Shown here piece after piece: positions 56,525 to 64,000 of a DNA stretch of 64,000 bases. The notes under the pieces are model-generated. The model made no database searches. It was given only the letters and a program-made list of their open reading frames with translations, and had not been told where the DNA came from. The stretch covers positions 4,923,364 to 4,987,363 of the forward strand of contig NC_054572.1 of assembly GCF_017654505.1 (NCBI RefSeq), written 5' to 3'. Position 1 is the first letter of the stretch. The number at the start of each line of letters is the position of its first letter. Position numbers and translations under genes: made by a program. The stretch is from Polyodon spathula. Its lineage: Eukaryota; Chordata; Actinopteri; Acipenseriformes; Polyodontidae.

Positions 56525-56901
56525 CAAAATACAATTAACACATAATATTCATAAAGTTGAATGAAACCTGCTGAATAATATCAATTGTTAATCAGCACAG
56601 AAAGTCACTGCACCTGCTCTGAAACACAGTTTGACATTTTTTGATCGCATCTAGTGAATTTTATCCAACTATAAGTGATAAGTTTCTTTTGATGCTCAAA
56701 TATCAGTGATACGTTTCTTTTGATGCTCAGTATATTGTGTCTTCCTAGACTATGGCAGTATCATTTTGTAGTTTCTTTGATTACATGATGTTAAATAAAA
56801 TATATAAATTATGTTCATATCGTTTATTATTTTTTTTTTATTATCTTAAAAAAAAGAATCCTAAAATTCTAGCTGATGCAAAACTTTTAGCCATAGCTGT
56901 A
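56525..56901 (-). repeat. Family M element, copy 11 (rearranged)
   Basis: Pieces of the left interior (tgaatgaaacctgctgaata) and the right end (gatgcaaaacttttagccat, ending agctgta at 56901) surround about 170 bp of other sequence. Confidence 0.75.
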
Positions 56902-58394
56902 TCCAGACATCTGTGAGGAGCGAATACAGCATGCCACGCACACACCCTTTGTGTAGGATGAGTGAATATAGCCATTGGACATGAAAACACTTACCCCCTG
57001 ACTGTGGTAAAGCTGGTTTGAAGTTAAAAATCAATACAATATCCCATCTACTCGTATAGTACACATGCGTGAACAATTAACCCTTATGTACCCTCTGGGT
57101 GTCTGAAAGGGACTATTAGTAATTTCATATTGTGCTGGACAGCCCATTAATACAAGAGACGACAGCCATGTCTATTTTTTAAAGCTAACCATGTATTTTT
57201 TACATCAAGTACATGATGGGCATTTGGTCTTGGAGAATAGTTTCATGTGTTCAAAGCATTTCTTTTTTGTTAAAGTGACGCATTGCTTGTTACATATTTC
57301 ACTATATTTCTTATGTTTTCTTTGGTAGCACTATATCACTTTAACAAATGATATCTAATCTGTAGCTTCTCTGTAATGACACAGATGGAGGGATTTGTAT
57401 CTTTCCAATTGGAAACAGTTAGATTTTTTTTTTTTTTCAAAAGTGCTGCCAATAGCAATTTCCTTTGCCGATTATTGAAACCTATCGTTGTTCCAAGTAT
57501 TATTGGGTCCATGAAACCTTTAACACAATTTGGTGAAGGATTCTTTGCTTTATTGTTAATCAACATAGTTGTGTTCAATTGTGTTAAAGGATGACAACGT
57601 TATTGATCAACACAGAGTAAAACTGATACCAAAGTGAGCTTCTGTTTGGATTGGCGTAGATTTGAACTGAATGACATTCTGGCAGAGCGCTTTGATCTTT
57701 TCAATAAGTATACCATGCTATTACAATTAGTAAATATTACCTTGAATATAACACTATTCGGTAGGCTTGGTCGTGGCGGAAAGCAAAAGCACGTCAGAAT
57801 TCAATTAAAAAATGACATGGTTGCAATGATAAGTTACAGAACTACATTAAAACCCCTCTCAAAATGAAGCCTTTTTTGACAGTCAGATTTGGAGCAGAGG
57901 CTGCTTATTATTTTGAAGGCACATCAGCTGTGCAGTGCTTTCTCAAGAGGCCTTTAGGATTTTCACTTTAGTCCTGCTGCTCCACTCCTTAGAATTGCCT
58001 TTTGATGATTTCCTCTCATTGTTCTTACTTTGTTAGCTCCTAGCTCAGCTTTCTACCCCACCGCAACATCAACATTATTAGTAAAAAGTTTTAGAGAACC
58101 GTTATACACACAAAAGCCCCGACAATATTGTCTATTTTTGTGTTATGTTGTAGTTTCTCTTATGTGTATAGATGGAAGATGCATGGTAGTGGTGCAGTGA
58201 AGAAGCAAATTGATTGATAGATACCTCCGCTGTTGAGTACAGGTTTGATTGGGTAGGTATACTGCTTTAGATGGACAAAAACTAACATACTTACCTACAT
58301 GCATCCTGGTATGAAAACGCACATTAAATCTTTTTACAGGTTAACTCTCCTCAGGTTCTTTGTATTTGGCACTGGAAGGAGTGGAGGGACAACA
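56902..58394. other. No gene seen
   Basis: A long interval without recognised exon or repeat. Short open frames (for example 57376-57594) have no family resemblance. Confidence 0.5.
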
Positions 58395-58490
58395 CACATC
58401 AATCAATCAGTCAAGCAATTTTATTTTATATAGAGCCTTACATAGTGGACCACCATCACAAAGTGCTTTACAAGAATCAGTAAATACAAG
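58395..58490 (-). repeat. LINE 3' tail fragment
   Basis: The phrase caattttattttatatagag, then ggaccaccatcacaaagtgc and tttacaagaa, is a tail seen on many fish LINE/SINE families (L2/RTE type). The copy is short and oriented on the minus strand. Confidence 0.55.
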
Positions 58491-59748
58491 AAAATCCATA
58501 AACTTCAAATACAGAGAAAAGCATAAAACATGACATACAGTAAAACACAATGCATAATACATCAAATACAGTGGGAAGTACACAATACATGATAGTAGCA
58601 TAACACCTGAAATAGTACACAAAATATAGTGGAAATACATAGTCAGGAAATACATAGTCAGGAATCACAGAGTAGCTACTTTTAAAATGAATAAAGATGT
58701 ATTCAGTAAACCAGCAGCAAAACAAAGCAATCAGAGAGACAGTGGTACAACAGTAATTTTAAACTAATCTTAAAATACTAGTAGTCTTATGATAATTAAA
58801 TTGCCAAGCAAGCCATACAGTTAAAACATGAACACACCATGGTCTTTCAGTAATACACAAAGAAAGGAGGGCGATTTTAAGACTGTGTCTCCTTTCTTCA
58901 AAGTAAAATACATTAAATCAATGAAACACACAAAGGGAGAGAATATGTAGAGCTGTAATATTTACAACATTTATCTTTCTGCCCAGACAAGGTTCACACA
59001 TTAGTTTTCTACTTCATCACAAATCCACATATCAAACAACATCCTTTTCAGAAGTCCTAGCGCACCGATACAAGTGAAGCTCAGCAACATCAACGCTGGA
59101 AAAAACGTCTGGAACGCTGGACTACAAGGCAGTTACTCTGTTTCAGCTGAGGTACTTCCTCCAATCCTCCCTTTAAAACAAAAGAACATGAGTCTGTTTA
59201 TACACAACAAACACAAACAGTAATCACATTTTGTCCTACCCTTTAAACACAAGAACAGCCGTGTCTCTCAGGCAGCTGTCATCCTGAATCTTTTATACCC
59301 GTTCCAGATTCGTTAACAAGCTTCCAGTTCATTTTTATAAAAAAAACAACTGTCATCAAATATCCGGTCCAGCAGGGGAATCGTTTCCGCAGTGGCAATC
59401 CGTGTTCAATCAGTGTCAAATTAATAATCAATGCAAATAAATAAACAAAACACAGTGAAATCCAAAATCCCACAATCAAAATCAAATGAAATTGACATAC
59501 TCTGTCTACAAAAGTGCATTAATAACTAAAATGAAACGTGCAATAAAATACATAAACAGCACTTGGAAAAGCACCGCTTACATCCCAGCTACTGAGCAAA
59601 ACCACAGCTGAACAACACAAATCTAAAATCTTTCTTTATTTTTTTTGGTATAGATCTTACATTGAATACCATTCTATTGACTTGGCTTGGTCATGACTTA
59701 GTGTACAAGTTAAGCAGATCATAATTAGTGGTGACAATAAGTCATTAT
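58491..59748. other. No gene called; one weak exon candidate at 59055-59145
   Basis: After a good acceptor-like phrase (atccttttcag, ending 59051) an open + strand frame gives PIQVKLSNINAGKNVWNAG, faintly like a tectonin/egg-lectin repeat. It runs past 59145 without a clear donor. I consider it unproven. Confidence 0.3.
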
Positions 59749-60205
59749 ACAGTAGTGTGCCAATGTATTAGAGCACCTCAAGTTCTCTATTTTGACATTT
59801 TATTTAATGGTATAAACAGGAATCGTCAAACTATGTTAGCTGTACTGGGCTCTGTTTAGCAATGACGTAATCCTTTACATACCTATCTGCATGAACATTT
59901 CCGCTCAGTAATCAGTGATATAAAAACAATAGGCACTCATGTGAAAATGTTAGACCACTTTGTGCTTTAATTGGGCATCTTAACGACTTCTAAAAAATCT
60001 CCTGCATTTTACAATGTGTGGCGGTGTGTTTCTTTTCTCTTAAGATTTTTAATATCTGTATGTGTGACCTATTTAAAGTCATCAGTTAAATTAGACAATG
60101 ATTATTTGCCTCTTTTGACAAGATTTTCAGATACAGTGGTTTGGTTTTATGTGCACAACAATCAAAACAACAACAGCAATGGAGTTTTCTAATAAATTTG
60201 CAGAA
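59749..60205. repeat. Possible Tc1-type MITE
   Basis: Left end tacagtagtgtgccaatgta plus ttagagcacct resembles a Tc1-type terminus. The right end near 60185-60200 (ttttctaataaatttgcag) is a weak inverse. No transposase is present. Boundaries are approximate. Confidence 0.35.
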
Positions 60206-61156
60206 TAGGAGAGACCCGGGACAGTTGGAACATGGATCAATTGTAACACCTCAGATTTCTCCAATCTCAGACTGGCTACGGTGATGACACTCACTCTGTA
60301 CGCACTCTGTTAGGTTCCCTGCCTGCCTCTAGAACAGAAACTACCTGCGCTTAAAGCTTAAGATTTTATGTACAAAAGATGATTTTTGAGGTAGGTAAGT
60401 ACATTTTTTCACCAGTTCATGAATCCAAATCTATATATTTTTTATCACTAATCTGTGTACTTAAAATTGACACTGTTGATTGGTTAAAGTTGTGTTGTTT
60501 CTTGCCAGACATGAAGTTTAATAATAGCTCCCAGGGTTGGGGCCAGCCGTAACAAGTGTTACAATTGACCCCATACAACACTAGCTCATTTTTGTATTCA
60601 TTATTTTGCTTTCAGTATGCTAAGAGCTAGACAAGTAAGAGCGTACCATCACACACCCCTTGGAGAACGCATCCAGTGAAGTGCAGAATGAGGGAAAGTC
60701 AGCGTGATCTGGCGAAATCATTTCATATTTGCCATATCACATTGTCCTGATTTTGTAAGGACAGAAAGAAGTTAGCTGAGGAAGGATCTAGTAAACTACC
60801 TCATAGGCTACTGCAGTGCAACTCGAGTCTTCAGTGAAGAGCAGGGGGTGGAAAGCAGAATATCTACTGAAGGCTGCAGATTTGTATTATGGCTGAGTCC
60901 CCATAAGCAGGATCATAAATTGTGCATTGCAAGACAATTCTGTAAATAGTTGATATCGACAACATAAGTGTTGAGAAAACTGGCAGTAGCCTATCTTCTG
61001 TGTTCTTGGCCCATTTCATTTATTTCTATTAAATAGCGGAAAGTGGGTTTGAAACTATTTTAAAAGTAAAGAGATGTCTTAAATAAGAATGATAGTAATT
61101 GTGTGTGTATATACAGCCTCCAAATTACAAAACATTGCTGGACATTGTTTGAGTTT

Positions 61157-61252
<96 letters not shown>

Positions 61253-61540
61253 AAATAAAACGTGTTGTTATTTATTTGTTAATCTTTACAAAGTGTTACA
61301 TTTGACCCCGACCACTGTTACAACTGCCCCCGGTCATGGGGTCAATTGTAACACCGAACTCTTTTCATTTTAAGAAATATTGTGCACTTTATATTAGCTC
61401 TACAAACATAAAAACGGTGGGAGTTTGTAACAGTCAGATGTAAGTTGTTTGTATACAAAAAATGGCAAAACCAGCTCATATGGTTTCTGAGTAATGAAGC
61501 AAAATGTAAAAACGATTACAACTGTCCCCGGTCTCCCCTA
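60206..61540. mobile_element. Unclassified element with terminal inverted repeats, about 1.3 kb
   Basis: The left end taggagagacccgggacagt is mirrored by the right end actgtccccggtctccccta (61521-61540), about 26 nt with few mismatches. Internal copies of the phrase gttacaattgaccc or its inverse occur near 60241, 60559, 61300 and 61337. A (TA)n tract (61171-61249) sits inside. I see no transposase, although the interior around 60610-60800 might hold an eroded frame. It could be a non-autonomous DNA transposon. Confidence 0.6.
61171..61249. repeat. (AT)n microsatellite
   Basis: Nearly pure AT run preceded by A14. Confidence 0.97.
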
Positions 61541-61946
61541 CTGTACAACTTTGGAAACTGCACTTTGCATGAAAATGTAATAGAAATCATAACCTCTACC
61601 CCGCAAACAACACCCATTACTACCACAGACGATATCAAATTATCCTTTTTTTTTGTTGAAAATCTGAATTTTTGATACAGTTGTAAATACAGTCATGTAT
61701 GCATTTAAAAACGTTCGGTTTCAGAATGGTTATTTAGCATGTGCTGTTGAAAGTGGTTTTGAGGTAGTTCAACCCCCTCCACTCTTTCGTGGATTAACTG
61801 TCCCATGGTTAGCACACCCAAAATGTTGGCCTTTTATTATCTATCATTTAAAAGCTCTTTTTTATTCAATTTGTTGTGTTTATTAAGCGCACTGGGATGC
61901 TTGTTTATGGCTGATGCTATATAAAGTAAATAAAACTGGTGTTGTG
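61541..61946. other. No gene seen
   Basis: Ends with a SINE/LINE-tail-like phrase (gcgcactgggatgcttgttt, gctatataaagtaaat) at about 61887-61932. Confidence 0.45.
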
Positions 61947-62178
61947 TATATTTAACGAAAAACTGACACAAATTGAAAAATGTGATATTTGAAAATCTAA
62001 CATGAAGTACTGAACTACTATAATGGCTTCTGCTAGACTTTTTTGCGATATCACTTTGTAGTTTCTTTGATTGCATGATGTTAAATAAAATATCAAAATT
62101 ATGTTCATATAGTTTTAGTTTTTCAGTGTCTCAGTCCTAAAGTTCTAGGTGATGCAAATCTTTTGGCCATTGCTGTGT
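61947..62178 (-). repeat. Family M element, copy 12 (right part)
   Basis: Contains gacacaaattgaaaaatgtg, tggcttctgctagacttttt, and the terminus gatgcaaatcttttggccat, ending tgctgtg. It lies downstream of the GPR83-like stop codon and may be within the 3' UTR. Confidence 0.8.
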
Positions 62179-62388
62179 ATACAGTAGGTGCCTACTATAT
62201 CAGCTAGGGTAATACACTGGGATTATAATGAGGATCTCTAGTGGCATTTTTCCCATAAGGGCTTTACTTACTGCAGCATACATTGATTCACAACAGCAGA
62301 ACTTTATATATTTAATGTCCTGGGTTGCGCAGTGGAGATTTCCATAGTCGACGAACACGAGAAACGCCCGCACAAGATTCGCCCTCCC

Positions 62389-63016
62389 TTAGAATGCATT
62401 GTTAATCATACCCATTTCGATGCCCAAACCGTGGACCTCGGACATCATTCTGGAGGTGGATGGGTGAGGTCTGCCCAGATCCACGTTGGACATCCTCCTT
62501 CCTTCAGCCTCGGGCCATGCCATCCTTCTCCCTTTCTCCAGGGACACAACGGGAAGGGCGACCTGGCCAGGGTCCCTCTCCCAGGCGCAGATCTGGAGCA
62601 GGGACTTGAACCGGGTGCGGAACTTGTTGTTGAGCCAGCAGTAGATGAAAGGGTTGTAGCAGGTGCTGCTCATGGCAAGCCAGTGGAAGGCAGAGTAGAG
62701 GGTGTTGTTGACACTTATGACCTTGCTGGAGGAGAGGACCGAGAAGCAGTTGAGGGGGAACCAGCAGACGGCAAACACCAGCACCACCAGCATGAGCATC
62801 TTCACGGACTTCTGCTTGTGGCGCCACATTTCGCAGGTGTCATCCTCGACGTCATTGTGCCACCACAGCCTCTTGCTCACTATGGTGTAGGCGACGGTGA
62901 TCACCAGCAGGGGCACCACGTACAGTATGATGAACGTGACCAAGTCCAGGTACTTGCAGTAGAGGTCCGAGGGAGCAGGGAAGTCTGGCAGGCACAGCTG
63001 CTGGGTGTTGTTTTGC
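62389..63016 (-). CDS. gpr83: GPR83-like receptor, last coding exon (ECL2 to C-terminus)
   Basis: Minus strand, acceptor tctgtcatccag just before 63016, stop TAA at 62391-62389. It has 1 nt plus 208 codons plus stop. The peptide opens QNNTQQLCLPDFPAPSDLYC, whose Cys would pair with TM3. TM5 (FIILYVVPLLVITVAY), TM6 with CWFP (KMLMLVVLVFAVCWFPLNC) and TM7 with CYNPFIYCWLN (NPxxY-type) follow, and the tail ends EMGMINNAF. The SKVI...NNTLYSAFHW segment and the KRLW loop match GPR83, a rhodopsin-family receptor of the plasma membrane that is active in neural and immune tissue. The tail is long and variable. The frame has no lesion. A paralogue of gpr83 remains possible. Confidence 0.85.
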
Positions 63017-63284
63017 CTGGATGACAGATAAAGAAGGTGTGATTATTAAGGGAACACCAAAACACATGCTGGTGAGATCGTCGGCTAAACAGCCGTGGAA
63101 GCTGTCGGCTCCTCCCGTAAGAAAAATCATGAACGCGTGAAGCCCGTTCAGCCCTGCATTGCATGTCCGGTTCCCAGTAGCTGGTTGATCTGAGAACTTT
63201 TGACAATTTACAAATCCATATATATCAGATCAATTTACAAATGTAATGAGACTACTAGGGAGTAAATCATTTCAATTCAAAGAA

Positions 63285-63548
63285 GTTGACCACTCAAGCA
63301 CACTTTAAGTGCAGCACAGGAACAAGGGCCAGAGGGGACACAGTTGTAAATGAAGTGGAGATTAAGAAAGAGGATAGGAGACACTTCTGTTACACCGGGG
63401 GGTACAGAATAGGTTACCTAGCCATGTTGTTGATGGTTAATGCTTGGGATCCTTTAAAACCCGACTTGACAAAGTTTGGAAATCAATCAACTTCTCAGAA
63501 CCGGACAAGCACTGATGGGCCTCCTCTCATTCTTAAATGTTCTTAGTT
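63285..63548 (+). repeat. Old CR1-like 3' fragment in the intron
   Basis: Eroded version of the CR1 3' end: gaggataggagacacttctg, acagaataggttacctagcc, gatgggcctcctctcattct and one ttcttag unit. It belongs to a different CR1 subfamily from copies a-c. Confidence 0.72.
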
Positions 63549-63728
63549 TCTTCGGTTATAAATGTGATCACTCGTCTGTTAGACTGGGTGAATGTTATTT
63601 TATAAAACCAACGTAACCCCTCACAACATCTCTGCGATCATAATACCGTACCAGCCTGCTTTACCCTGCTTTACTACGGTTTTTATCAGGCTGTACTAGG
63701 CATGCGCTTTACCACGCTGCACTTGTTG

Positions 63729-63785
63729 ATATGCTTTGACCATGGTATAGAGCAGTAAACTCTCTATACCATGGTCAAAGCATAT
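63729..63785. repeat. Perfect palindrome, 24-bp arms, 9-nt loop
   Basis: The left arm (63729-63752) atatgctttgaccatggtat plus agag is exactly complementary to the right arm 63762-63785. The loop is cagtaaact. The accatgg-type phrase is part of a simple repeat style common in fish introns. Confidence 0.92.
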
Positions 63786-63890
63786 CGGGAGAGACAATTT
63801 AAAACTCGTTCAGGTGAATAAGGGAGGACAGGCGATCTTTCTGATCTGTGCTCAGTTGTATGTGAGTGCAGCGGTCAATGCATTATTTAC

Positions 63891-64000
63891 CCAAGATCAA
63901 AATGCACCAGCTTTTGATAAATGGTGTGGGGCAGAGAGAAGCAGGAAGCCATGATCCAGATGAAAGAGATGCAGATGATCCCTCGGGCTGCTGTTGCGTG
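63891..64000 (-). CDS. gpr83: GPR83-like receptor, TM4 exon (partial, runs off the window)
   Basis: Minus strand from the window end to a donor gtaaat after 63891. The frame reads HATAARGIICISFIWIMASC and then FSLPHTIYQKLVHFDL plus two bases of Gly. It is the TM4 helix with the SLPH-IYQKL sequence characteristic of GPR83. The next exon (63016 down) completes the Gly codon and continues into the second extracellular loop. The remaining 5' exons lie beyond 64000. Confidence 0.85.

Larger units (their letters stand above)
63017..63890 (-). other. gpr83: Intron of the GPR83-like gene
   Basis: 874 bp from donor gtaaataatg (63890) to acceptor catccag (63017). The phases match: the upstream exon ends with 2 nt of a Gly codon and the downstream exon supplies the third. 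The intron contains an old CR1-like fragment and a perfect 24-bp-arm palindrome. Confidence 0.85.

Noticed and set aside
62332..63024. 230-codon plus-strand frame over the GPR83-like exon
   Set aside because: His/Gly-rich antisense shadow of the receptor exon, which has clear receptor motifs and splice sites on the other strand.

Overview
The window looks like nuclear DNA of a ray-finned fish, most likely a non-teleost lineage. Sturgeon or paddlefish is my best guess, but only an inference. The reasons are vertebrate-type spliced exons (GPR83-like, TM4SF5-like and an immunoglobulin light-chain constant domain), V-SINE-like repeats, and a very high load of CR1, Tx1, R2, DIRS and Tc1 elements. 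Sturgeons are also known to carry divergent 18S copies within one genome, which fits the decayed rDNA here. The sequence is intron- and repeat-rich with many (TA)n, (TC)n and (TG)n microsatellites. Nothing in it looks prokaryotic.

Layout. 1-1654: AT-rich flank, a 23-bp GC-rich tandem array, degenerate repeats and a GC-rich spacer. 1655-8170: a decayed rDNA unit (3' part of 18S, ITS1, 5.8S, ITS2, 5' part of 28S). Its 28S stops exactly at the R2 target site and continues into a 3'-truncated R2 retrotransposon. 8171-16150: repeat-rich DNA with three copies of an unnamed repeat, a Tc1 3' end, a 41-bp tandem array, a first copy of an unclassified DNA transposon ('family X'), tRNA-like SINE heads and one convincing terminal exon of an unrecognised gene. 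16150-31141: a DIRS RT fragment, a broken CR1, and then a large nested structure. A Tx1-clade LINE lies between two (TC)n tracts and carries a near-complete minus-strand CR1 inside its 5' part. This CR1 has an intact 941-residue ORF2.

31142-43783: an orphan immunoglobulin light-chain constant-domain remnant, a degraded Tc1, a TM4SF5-like gene remnant on the minus strand (exon 1 with a stop codon, plus a later exon) and many copies of a roughly 340-370-bp inverted-repeat element ('family M'). Two M copies have been split, one by a hairpin form of family X and one by a CR1. 43784-62388: V-SINEs, a degraded Tc1 with terminal inverted repeats, a third X copy, local duplications and a large element with terminal inverted repeats. 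62389-64000: the last two coding exons of a GPR83-like receptor on the minus strand, with matching splice phases.

The only host gene that looks functional is the GPR83-like receptor; the 37-codon terminal exon near 15.5 kb may be a second. Almost everything else is mobile DNA at different ages, and the nesting gives a relative order: M and Tx1 are older, CR1 and X are younger. I found no coherent new multi-gene system. The strongest leads are the R2-interrupted, CpG-decayed rDNA unit, the Tx1 element framed by (TC)n with CR1 nested in it, and the X family, whose two internally deleted copies carry largely different parts of one transposase-like protein.
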